A DNA stretch of 64,000 bases from Tetragonia tetragonoides (lineage: Eukaryota; Streptophyta; Magnoliopsida; Caryophyllales; Aizoaceae), in the NCBI GenBank assembly GCA_038025085.1, contig CM076148.1, positions 3,908,501 through 3,972,500 of the forward strand, in the 5' to 3' direction. Each line of letters opens with the position of its first letter. Positions within the stretch are counted from its first letter, which is position 1. Position numbers and translations under genes: made by a program. The notes beneath the pieces were generated by a model. That model worked only from the letters and a program-made list of their open reading frames with translations, had not been told where the DNA came from and did no database searches. Below are positions 25,561 to 35,450 of this stretch, piece after piece.

Positions 25561-25994
25561 ATTGTTGCAAATCAAGGTCGTTCCTAATATTTTTGGGCCC
25601 TTGGGCGAAATAGCAATGAGGAGGCCCCAATATAAGAATTTTATTTCATTATTAGAAGAAAATAGGTTATTTTTGTAGGAAAAAGTTCAATAGAATTAAA
25701 ATGCTATGGAGTAGTTTTTATTTTTTTTTTTTAAAATAAAATAAGGAGTCTTGTTATTTTCTTGAACAAATATTTTTTTTTTATTTCTCAAAAGTTCTCA
25801 TAATAATAATACATAGTAATGACTTGAGTTTTTTTTAAGTTTAATTGAATAAGTAAAACTAATTTTTGAGAGAAAGACCGCTTTACGGTCAATTTTCATT
25901 AGAAAGGATATCCTCCTCCAAAAGAAAAGTCACATGTTCCAGGAAAGGCGTGTCCCAAAATTGAATAAGTAAAACTATATATATATAGGAGGTT
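25561..25994. other. Intergenic, repeat-like
   Basis: 'ttgggcccttgggcgaaata' (25590-25612) and 'gagaaagaccgctttacggtc' patches look like worn transposon ends. No boundaries can be fixed. Confidence 0.35.
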
Positions 25995-26133
25995 TGTAAA
26001 ACCAAGAGGAGAACGGAGAGAAAAAGAAACCTTCTAAAACAAAACAAAAAAAGAAAAGATAAAATATATACTTGAGGGAGAAAGAAACAAAATTAAAAAA
26101 AAAAGCTAATCACTGAAATGTTAAAAAATGACG

Positions 26134-26136
<3 letters not shown>

Positions 26137-26228
<92 letters not shown>
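26137..26228. repeat. (AT)n microsatellite, about 90 bp
   Basis: A pure AT dinucleotide run. It separates two copies of the 'aagagga.aacggagagaaa' block (26003 and 26229), which suggests that it expanded at a duplication junction. Confidence 0.95.
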
Positions 26229-26230
<2 letters not shown>

Positions 26231-26719
26231 AGAGGAGAACGGAGAGAGAAGGAACCTTCTAAAACAAAACAAAAAAAGAAAATATAAAATATATACTTGA
26301 GGGAGAAAGAAGCAAAATTAAAAAATAAGCTAATCACTGAAGTGTTAAAAAATAACTATCCATTTTAGGCTGTTTTTAATTGCATTTATTGCACCTTCTT
26401 TATTATTGACTTGATTTCTTTTTTTGACTAATTTGTTACAACTACTCCTACATCATACAAGATACAACTCCAGCACTACAAAATAAAAGCTCAGACTCCA
26501 AAAACACAATTGCATCAAAACACAGCTGCCAAACGAGCTCAATGCCATGAATCAATAGAACACTCTCATCTCATTACTTTATCTCATCACTCATCATCAC
26601 TCTCATCACTCATTTGATCCGCTAATGTTTGCATGTTGTTTTAATAAATCATTTAGCCCACATTCCCTACATCACAATTTATAATACTTAAAATCTAAAA
26701 CGACAACTTCTTGGATCAA

Positions 26720-26975
26720 GATGACTACTCAACAGGAAAAAAAGAATTGTGTTGCCGTGGATGTCGACGAAGGTATGTTTTCTTTTCTCTACTGTTTTTC
26801 TTCTACACATTTCATAACTTTTTAGTTTCTAAACTAATGATCATTTGATATTCGTAGTGCTTGGCAGGTTTGTCTCGGCTTTGAATATATTCATAGCCGA
26901 GCGATATTCTTCAAACCACTCGGGAATTTGCTGGTGCTGTTTATTATTAACGACACATTTTTCGGCGTTGACTTG
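26720..26975 (+). pseudogene. NT5C-type relic 3, fused to ENT exon 9
   Basis: Exon 1 is intact (26720-26772, 'MTTQQEKKNCVAVDVDE', donor G|GTATG), carrying the DxD motif of HAD hydrolases. Exon 2 (about 26859-26921) reads 'LGRFVSALNIFIAERYSSNHS'. At the bases 'ctcggg' (26920-26925) the text switches to ENT exon 9, 'GNLLVLFIINDTFFGVD', and continues to about 26975. The junction shares a few G bases with both parents. Promoter-side sequence (26440-26719) matches that of relic 2. Confidence 0.75.
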
Positions 26976-27200
26976 AAGTCTTAGGTCTTTGAGTTAGGTT
27001 GGGTTAAGATAGCTTATATTAGGTTACGTAAAATGATTATGATTCTAAGTTAAAAAATTAGCCCTCAAATCTTATGTTTATAACAAACTGATATTCGAGC
27101 GAGCTTCCGTTGTAACAATTTCCGTTCCTTTCATCAGTCATATACCCCACATTCCCAACGAAACAATCTGGATACCAACCTCCAAAATAAGAAATTCACA

Positions 27201-28126
27201 TATGAAGATGACTCAACAACAGAAAATATGTGTTGTCGTCGATGTCGACATGTTAGGCTTTTTTTTCTCTATTATTTTTGTTTCTACACATTCCATTATT
27301 TTTTTAGATTATAAATTACTGATCATTTGATTCGCAGTGCTTGGAAGATTCGTCTGAGCGTCGAACATATTCATAGCCGAGCGTTATTTTTCAAACCACT
27401 CGGTACGGTATTATACTACATAGTTTATGAGTTTTACAAGGTAAATAATCCTGTGCAACATAGGTTTTCTCACTTGCATCATTTGACTCATTGTGTATAT
27501 TTGTAGTGTCTGAATTTTTGTTTCCAGATATGGAGTGTTTTCCAGCTGAAGATATGCAGCTGATATACGTGCTCTTCATATTCTCAGGAGCGAAGAAGGC
27601 ACTAAACAAACTAGCAGAATTCTGCAGTTTATCTGCTGTCATATATGTCCTATTTGATTTTTTATTTATTTTTTGGTTTTGAAGACATTCATTTTGGAAA
27701 CCACTTTGCTACGGAGGGAGAATCAAGATCAATGTTGGACATCTGCAAGTGTTCTTCATATTCTCTTGTTTTCTAATCCATTTTGCAATTCATTTTTCTT
27801 AATCACGAGATATATAAAAGTTGTGTCACATTATTGTTATAAGGCTGCACATACATAATGATCTGAAACCCTAATACATCTTAATTACTCGTCACATTAT
27901 TCCAAAATTTTGTTTGTATGTCTATTGGAGCAAATGTGTTGATGACAATAGATACGCTCTGGAGTGTGCAAACGCTGGAGTGAAGGCACTATTGTTCGAT
28001 TATGAAGACTCATACCCTTGGAGCAAGATTGGATCAGGTCATCAACACCCCCTTGTCACAAAGGCTCGCAATTGGGAAGAGGTCGAGAAACAAATCATTT
28101 CCTGGATATTGTCTTCACATTTATAA
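27201..28126 (+). pseudogene. NT5C-type relic 4 (first exons and last exon)
   Basis: Exon 1 at 27201 reads 'MKMTQQQKICVVVDVD' but then runs out of frame. Exon 2 (about 27339-27440, 'LGRFV*ASNIFIAERYFSNH') contains a stop. Exon 3 and 4 pieces at 27529-27645 are shortened and out of frame. The last exon (about 27935-28126) is open: 'CVDDNRYALECANAGVKALL', 'FDYEDSYPWSKIGSGHQ', 'ARNWEEVEKQIISWI', TAA. 'DDNRYA' is the fourth HAD motif. The middle catalytic exons are missing or broken. Confidence 0.75.
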
Positions 28127-28189
28127 GACAATCAATCTCGTTAAACTTGATTAATTAGTGAGAATTTCTCTTAATTTTAGTATCAAACA

Positions 28190-28330
28190 ACACACTCAAG
28201 AATGGGATAGACCCCGTTCCAGGAGCTAAGAAGGCGTTCAAAAGACTAGCAGAATTTTGCAGATTATAGGTACGAGTATCATGTTTACGAGTTTCATAAG
28301 GTACATCCATTGCTAGGAGGTTAGTTATCA
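28190..28330 (+). pseudogene. NT5C-type relic 5 (exon 4 piece joined to exon 2 end)
   Basis: 'LKNGIDPVPGAKKAFKRLAE' (exon 4) ends at a stop at 28267-28269 and is followed directly by 'YEYHVYEFHK' (exon 2 end). The order is therefore inverted with respect to the gene. It is another rearranged fragment. Confidence 0.6.
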
Positions 28331-29985
28331 CATTTTTTGTAGGGTTTCTTGTATTTATTGTGTTCATATTTTTTGTTTATTGTGTTTGCAGTTGGCACTT
28401 CAATTGCATCAGTGGCAAACAACTGCCTGCATTGGTGAGTGAGTTGCTTATTTTTGCTTTGAATTCTGTTAAAAGTTCCAAATTATTGATTTTTATGAGG
28501 TGTTTTGCGGCTATGTTTGAATACTTCTAGTCTTTTCTTGAAGTTTTATGCTGAGTGTTTTGCGGCTAAAAACCTGATCCTTATATACTCTTGCAATCCA
28601 ATTTACTGTCTTGTGAAAACCTTTCAAAATTCATGTTGACCAAGTTGACACCTTTACCATCTGTCAAATAATTTTGTTATTTAGAGACATACTTGCATTT
28701 TTGCTGTTGTTACACTTCCATTTAGGTTCAAGGTTTATTCTACATCCATTATGTTTATTGTGTTTGTTGTAATTATATGAGAATTTAGTGTCACCTTAAA
28801 GAGAATTATACTATCACTATGTATTTGGAATAACTCTAACACAACTTAGGATCACTTATATGAGATTTCAGGGTTACTTATGTGAGAAATCAGGGTCACT
28901 TTATAGAAAACTTATGTCTGCCACTATAATTTTAGATAACTGCAACACAATTTAGGGTCACTTATATGTGAATTCAAGATCAGTTATAGGGTTGGTTTAA
29001 GGCGCTGCAATTTCTTTGGGTGACTCCATATATATTGAGATGCTAGGGTGGCTCCATGTAACTATTAGAGGCTTTGATAGGGGTGACTCTTAGTGTATCC
29101 AAGAGTCGCTCCAAACGTAGTGTTGGGGTGATAGGGGCTCTGTGCATTTGTAAAGTCAGGGTTGCTTGAGCTTTAATTAGGGGTGGCTCCAGTTTTAAAG
29201 GGATGGGTGGCTCCAGCTTTAAATGTAATAGGTGGGGTGGCTCCTTGTAATAGGTGGGGTGGCTCCATATGTAACTGTATGACTATTATTATTAGAGGCT
29301 TTAAATCTTAAGAACCATATGAATCACTAGCTTATAGGGATTATCAAACTTTCTCACCATAATGTGGAACGTTTACTGGCCAAGCACTTGTATGACATGT
29401 TAGGGCTATAATCTGAGTTCGTGCTGATTTGCGACTTGCACTTAGTCTATCACAATATATTTTATGAAGCTTTAGCTCAAATGGTATAGCAACATGCATT
29501 TACACGGGACAACTACAAGTTTTAATCCTACATAGATTTTCATTTAAATCTGGATGATTTATACATGTTTATATGATAAGGAGTGGCTTTTTATGAAATT
29601 AGGGGTGACTTTTAATTAACTATGAGGTGGCTTAAACCCGGATAAGTGATGACTTTTAATGAATTCAAAATGTAGCTTTATTGATTTATGTATTTGATAA
29701 TGGTCGGGTTTATACTTGATAAAACTCCAGGCTCACCCACCTAAACTACTAGTTGCTCTAATGTATACAACATTTTCGGGGTTATAAAGTGTGTTGATTT
29801 GTTTATGTTATCTGATCTGAATGTTGCGATGTTGTTGCTCTTGCTCCTAAAATGTTGTTCTTATGTTAATGTTGTCGATACTTGTTTAGCAACTCGTGCA
29901 ATATATCGTGATTCAAATGTTTTTCAAATAAATGTATTAAGGACATATATAGTATGCGTAAATTAATAGATAACCTAATACAAAA
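28331..29985. repeat. Gene-free region with minisatellite-like motifs
   Basis: Two degenerate repeat fields can be seen. At 28850-28990 'agggtcacttatatg.ga.ttca' recurs with a spacing of about 30-60 bp. At 29020-29280 the decamer GGGGTGGCTCC and its variants recur at least six times. The latter is the same motif, in the same orientation, that fills the MITE at 30390-30666. A 'tgttttgcggct' phrase is repeated at 28501 and 28557. No coding sequence. Confidence 0.5.
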
Positions 29986-30303
29986 ACTTGTGTGGACTTA
30001 GTTTATGGTGGACCAATACTTAGAGTTACCCCTATTTCACCTGGAGCTACTCCCTATTTCACCTGGAGTCACCCTCTTCTAAAAGTGGAGCCACTCTACT
30101 TCACCTAGAGCCACCCCTCAAATTTATATTTGGCACCACCCCTACTTCACCTGGAGCCACCCCCCTCTTTACCTGGGGTCACCCCCTACTTCATCTGGAG
30201 TCACCCCTCAAAATTATTTTACCTGGAACCACACCCTACTTCACTTGGAGTCACCCCTCAAAATTAATTACTTTGGCTCACGGTGGATTAAGTCCACACA
30301 AAA
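29986..30303 (+). mobile_element. MITE with GGAGCCACCCC-type internal repeats, copy 1
   Basis: Terminal repeats are ACTTGTGTGGACTTAG on the left and, in complement, TTTTGTGTGGACTTAA on the right. Between them 'cacctggagccacccc' recurs about seven times in variants. The same element occurs reversed at 30390-30666 and forward at 43163-43424. It has no coding capacity. The superfamily is not clear because I cannot fix the target duplication. Confidence 0.7.
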
Positions 30304-30389
30304 CATGCTGTTGTAAATGTCGTTCAATCACTGCATTATCATTTATTCCTTTCTAAACAAAAAAAGGAAAAACGGTCATTTATTTTTTT

Positions 30390-30666
30390 GTCTTGTGTGG
30401 ACTTAGTCCACCGTGGACCAAGTAATTTTAAGGGCCGGCTCCAGATAAAGTAGAGGGGTGACTCCAGGTAAAATAGGGGGGTGGCTCCAGGTGAAGTAAG
30501 GGGTGGCTCCATGTGAAGTAGGGGTGGTGCCGGTGGTGCCTAGTATAAATTTGAGGGGTGACTTTAGGTGAAGTAAGGGTGACTCCACTTTTAGAGAGAG
30601 GGTGACTCCAAGTAAAGTATGGGGCGACTCCAAATATTGGTCCACCATGGACTAAGTCCTCACAAG
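30390..30666 (-). mobile_element. Same MITE family, copy 2, inverted
   Basis: It opens CTTGTGTGGACTTAGTCCAC and closes with the complement of CTTGTGAGGACTTAGTCC. Its interior carries 'aggggtggctccaggtgaag' units, the reverse complement of copy 1. Copies 1 and 2 are about 90 bp apart head to tail, so transcripts through both could pair into a long stem. Confidence 0.75.
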
Positions 30667-30879
30667 TTTTTGTATTTGGATCATCATGAGAAATTCAGAC
30701 CTTCAGCGGGCCGAACATTTCTCCAAAGTTGCAAAATGGGCCTGACTGCACCCTTTGATCATGGCCTGCCAGCGAAATACAAACAGGCCGGTGAAGTGTT
30801 TTTGGAGGGCTGGAATTATAAATGGTTTAGGAGTGTTTTTGTTCCATAGTTACATTTCTCTCTCAATCTATTACCCTAA

Positions 30880-31206
30880 GAGCCTGTTTGGAAGTTTTGG
30901 GTGGGAAGGGAAGGGAAGGGAAGGGAATGAGGAGGAGGGGAAGGGAAGGGAAGGGAGGAGAATGAAGGTGAAATAATTCACCTTGTTTGGGAGTTTAAGT
31001 GAGGAGAAGGAGGGGAATGGAGGGGAACCGACTACTGTCACTTAAAAATTCCCCTTTCCTTCGGTTAATGGAGGGGAATGGAGGGGAACTGTTCCCTTCA
31101 TTCCCCTCCCTTCCCCTCTTTTTAAAAACTTACAAACAATGAGAACTTTTTATTTCCCCCTCATTCCCCTCCCTTCCCCTCCATTCTCCAACTCCCAAAC
31201 AGGCTC
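30880..31206. mobile_element. Tourist-like (PIF/Harbinger) MITE, 327 bp
   Basis: The inverted ends are GAGCCTGTTTGGAAGTT and, in complement, GAGCCTGTTTGGGAGTT, flanked by TAA at 30877-30879 and 31207-31209. The interior is made of GGGAAGG / CCTTCCC repeats, one strand G-rich on the left and its complement on the right. It sits about 200 bp upstream of ENT-C exon 1. Confidence 0.85.
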
Positions 31207-31549
31207 TAATTCTCAAGTCTCAGTTTCTCAATTTTCGCTTTCTACAATTTGAAAATAAAATTTCCCTCATTTCCGTACGTTTCAAAATCATTTTTTTTTC
31301 GCACATTGTCTTTGATTCTTATACTTTGATGTCACAATTGGTCATTATGAAATTTCAATTGCCAAATTTACTATAAACTTAATTATGTTACAGGGGATTA
31401 ATTAGCCATGAACATCGGTGTTAGTGATGACAATGGCGCAATCACTGGTCAAGATGTTCACCCTACTAGATTGGAGGTAACAATACTAATTAATTGATTC
31501 GTATTGGATAATATTGTGTAAATTAACGATACAAGATACAACTCTTCAT

Positions 31550-31551
<2 letters not shown>

Positions 31552-31587
<36 letters not shown>
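31552..31587. repeat. Poly-T tract before ENT-C exon 2
   Basis: About 35 T in a row lie just upstream of the acceptor TGATTAG of exon 2. It serves as an extreme polypyrimidine tract and is likely to vary in length. Confidence 0.9.
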
Positions 31588-31588
<1 letters not shown>

Positions 31589-32390
31589 ATTAGGGAAAGC
31601 GAAGTGCCGTGATAATATGTTGGTTACTTGGAATGGGATCTCTTCTCCCATGGAATAGTATTTTTACAATAAGCGATTACTACTACAAAGTTTTTCCGGT
31701 ATGTAAACAATGTCTTTTCTTTGTAAACACAATTCTATACCTTTCTTAGTAAATTTAAGTTCGGTGTAACATTCAGTCCAGTTTTGTAAAAAGAAGTTCA
31801 GTTTAGAAAATTCATTAATCGAAGTACAATTTAGGCCCGGTTCTTAGTAAATTTCAGTTTTGTGTAACATTCAGTCCAGTTCCGTAAAAAGAAGTTCGGT
31901 TCAGAAATTCAGTTCAATTCAGTAAATCGAAGTATAATTTTACTTTTTATAATTGTAGATTCAATAAAAATAACTTCAATTAAGAAAAATTCAGTTCAGT
32001 ATAGTAAATTTCAGTTCATTTCAGTATTGTGCAAATAAGTTTCCTAAAAAGAATAGGGCCTTACTTGTTAAATAAGTAGCTTTGTATGAATGTTCATGTC
32101 ATGTTAATTATAAACTCTCAATTCTTACTTGTTAATATTTGCCTAATTAGAGATTGTACGATTTTAGCTAATTTTTATACACTTTATGAAGAATTATCAT
32201 CCCTCCAGGATACTTACTTTGATGGATCCTCCATTTGCCGTTGGAGGATTGGCAATTCTGGCATACAACGAATCGAGGATCAATACTAGAAAGAGAAACA
32301 TATTTGGATACATTCTTCTCTTCGTCAGTACTCTTTTGTGTTTAGTGGTATGTTGCCCCTAAAATCCTTTAATTTTCCTTGTTGGCTGAG

Positions 32391-32564
32391 TATAATTTGT
32401 CTGGATTTAGAAGTTCAATGAAGTAATAAAAAAAAAAATCACATTTTGCTAATCTTGAACTATTTTGCTTGATTGTTTATAATTTGTCTGGATTTAGAAG
32501 TTCAATGAAGTAATAAAAAAAATATCACATTTTGCTAATCTTGAACTATTTTGCTTGATTGTTT
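32391..32564 (+). repeat. 87-bp tandem duplication in ENT-C intron 3
   Basis: The unit starting 'tataatttgtctggattt' at 32391 is repeated from 32478 with only a difference in the length of its A run. The second copy ends 11 bp before the exon 4 acceptor. It is a recent local duplication. Confidence 0.92.
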
Positions 32565-33995
32565 ATTTGTGGCAGTTAGATTTAGCAACATCTGGGAAAG
32601 GAGGGCTTGGACCTTACATTGGCTTATGTTTACTCGTTGCGTCTTTTGGAGTTGCAGATGCCCTTGTCCAAGGTGGAGTAATTGGAGACTTGTCATATAT
32701 GTTACCGGAGTTTGTTCAAGTATGTTTTATGTCTGATTACTACTACAACTAAGTACTATTAGTATTATTTCTGTTGTTCTTCAAAGACCTCATGATCGAG
32801 TTGAGAATGTAAAACTTGTGCATCTACAGTCATTTTTTGCTGGTTTAGCTGCTTCTGGTGCATTAACATCTGTTTTGAGACTAGTCACTAAAGCTGTTTT
32901 CGACAAATCTCATGATGGGTTACGCAAGGGTGCTTGTAAGTCATCCTTGATATTTGTGTGTTGTGGTGTCTTGAGTATGAATGAACCTATAGCTAATTTG
33001 CCTACTCAACATTGCAGTGCTATTTTTGGGGATCTCCACTGCTATCGAGTTTATGTGCATCTTTTTGTATGCATATTACTTCCCTCTATTGCCAATTGTT
33101 AAGCATTTTCGCTTAAAGGCAGCATCAGAAGGATCAAAGACAGTTTGTGCTGATCTTGTTGCTGCTGGTATCCACAAGGCAAGTAATTAACTATAAGAAT
33201 TCTGTTTGTTTCAACCGCGTTTTCATGTTTCAATTGCATTTAAGCTACTTTCATAAGACCAATTTTATAACTCTGCAGGCTGAGGCTGTAGTGATATCCG
33301 AAGATCGATTGACAACAAAGCAATTGCTGTGGCAAAATCTGGATTATCTATTGGATTTGTTCTTAATTTATGTTCTGACATTGTCAATTTTTTCCCTGGT
33401 TTCTTATACGAAAACACAGGGAATCACCATCTAGGCGAATGGTATATATATCTCTAAGCCTCTATCTATGATGCAAACACCCCTGAATTGAAATCTTTAT
33501 TAGTTTTGGTGTTACGTTTCCAGGTATGCACTTGTGTTGGTTGCCATGTACAATGTTTGGGATTTAGTAGGAAGATACACTCCCCTTGTAAGTTTTACGA
33601 GGTTCAAGTCTCGCAAGGGCCTAATGATAGCAATTCTAGCACGTTTTCTGTTCATCCCGGCGTTTTATTTCACAGCAAAGTATGCAGATGAAGGGTGGAT
33701 GATTATGCTCACATCACTGTTGGGATTAAGCAATGGTCATCTCACTGTTTGTTTCATGACAGCAGCACCTAAGGGCTACAAGGTCTGTTTAATATAATTA
33801 GTCAGGGTTAATAATGTGCTTATATAAATTAATCCAACTTATACAGAAGTAGTAAAACTCAAATTTTGGTGTTTATTAATACAGGGGCCAGAGCAAAATG
33901 CGTTGGGGAATTTGTTGGTGTTGTTCCTTCTAGGCGGCATGTCTTGTGGCGTTTGCATGAACTTCTTGTGGATCATGGGCAAGGATAGCTTTTGA

Positions 33996-35200
33996 TCAAC
34001 AAAGATACGAAAGGTTGGGGTTTAAGCTACTGAAGTCATTGGTTTAAACAATATGCATATATAATTTTTTTAACGGCATTTAAACAATATACTCGTAGTT
34101 AAATATGAGAGATCATTAAAACATTCTTGAGATATGAGTTTTCTCCTTTAAATAGGATAAAAGTTGTTGATCTTGTACCCTTATATCTTTGATTTCTCAA
34201 TTTTGACAATCAACATTGAAAAATCTTTATTTTACTAAACTCATCCCGCCCCACCACCCGTTGTGGGTAGACATTTTTCCCCCACATTGCCCTACCACCC
34301 ACTTATCATCCATACCGTTTTAACTAGCAGGTGTAAAGCGTTATGCCGTATACCTATTCCATTCTCATCCCCATTAGAAAAACATTAGTGAGATAAATCA
34401 ACAACCAAAACATGCAAAAACACTAACAAATACACCACCTAACATCCAAAACATGCAATTTGAATGCCCCGGAAACAAGCGTAAAATAAAAGTCAATTCT
34501 TTTTTACACAATTAAACAACTTTTTAATTAGTATTGCTTAATACTATCAATTCTTTTTTTTAGTATTGCTTAATCCCAGTGGACTCTGGAGGCGTAACAA
34601 ATTGCAATTAGTGGTCTCCTCGAAATCCCCAACCGCCTACTTCTTATGATCTTATCCTTAAAAGGTCCAGAGTTCTATTATTCCTATACTCCTACCAACT
34701 CTATACTTCTATATTGATGAGCAAAACAAAACTCTAGTGTTCTTATTGATGAGCAAAACAACCCAGGTGTGGCAAGTGGGTTGTCTCAGATTACCAGCTA
34801 ACAGGCCAATTAGACAACTCTTACCTCATAAATTCGGATCTCAGATCGAGTCATTCCGGGTTCGGTCATTAGCAGATCGGATCATTATTTTAAAACCACC
34901 CCAAAATGGTTATAGTTTAAAACATCCAAATTCAAATTGGTGGGGCTTTTTTTATAAACATCGGCTACCTCAAACCTTATTAATAATAAGTTGAAGTTGA
35001 TACCTCCCGCAATCTCGCGTTTGAGCTAACGTACCAGCTGTAAACTCTCCCGCCGTGTCCATACTTACCATATACACTCACACACATTACAAATTCAACG
35101 AAGATTCAGATTCTTTTTCCATGTGTATTTGACTATTTGAGTAATTGTATAATTGTATCTCACATTACATTATCATTTGTGTAAATCAGTCCACCAACTA
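33996..35200. other. Intergenic region between ENT-C and ENT-D
   Basis: No genes. A patch at 34835-34890 ('agatcgagtcattccggg', 'ttcggtcatta') resembles 45270-45320 and is probably a worn transposon end. Confidence 0.4.
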
Positions 35201-35208
35201 CCTTTATC

Positions 35209-35215
35209 TATAAAA
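35209..35215 (+). promoter_or_regulatory. Putative TATA box of ENT-D
   Basis: TATAAAA in a good context, about 240 nt upstream of the ATG, with a CT-rich leader following. Position and sequence only. Confidence 0.5.
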
Positions 35216-35270
35216 TCCCTTGGAATCTCTCTCCTTTTCCTATAGGTCACTACTTTCCATTTCAGTGTAA

Positions 35271-35273
<3 letters not shown>

Positions 35274-35308
<35 letters not shown>
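35274..35308 (+). repeat. (TC)n microsatellite in the ENT-D leader
   Basis: A CT-dinucleotide run in the presumed 5' UTR, downstream of the TATA box. Such runs are common in plant leaders. Confidence 0.9.
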
Positions 35309-35313
<5 letters not shown>

Positions 35314-35450
35314 TAGGGTGTACTTCCAGTTTCAACGTCTTTTTCACCCTTTCTGTTCATCATAAAAAGTGATAATTTGGTGAGTATTCAATTACGAATT
35401 ATATTCTCATCTTAAATTTTGTTACAGGGGATAATTATCATTAATTAGCC

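Larger units (their letters stand above)
31408..33995 (+). pseudogene. ENT-C: nucleoside transporter gene with a 2-nt frameshift in exon 7
   Basis: Nine exons with the same lengths as the paralogues: 31408-31476, 31594-31698, 32192-32347, 32576-32719, 32830-32935, 33018-33178, 33279-33441, 33524-33782, 33885-33995. Exon 7 is 163 nt instead of 161. The T run in 'LSIF' (33388-33393) has six T where ENT-D has four, so the frame shifts and meets TAG 16 codons later, before helices 7-11. All other exons are open, with 'YNVWDLVGRYTPL' and 'ARFLFIPAFYFTAKYADEGW'. A homopolymer assembly error is an alternative. An odd residue change is 'LMDPPFAVGG' where ENT-D has 'LVYQPFAVGT'. Confidence 0.8.

Noticed and set aside
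29459..29530. tRNA or SINE at 'tagctcaaatggtatagcaa'
   Set aside because: The A box is plausible but the B box ('aagttttaatcc') is weak, and no tail or target duplication was found.
35380..35427. 5'-UTR intron in ENT-D (TTTG|GTGAGT ... TTACAG|GGG)
   Set aside because: The sites are good but the intron would be only 48 nt, shorter than plant introns normally allow. It is left unannotated.
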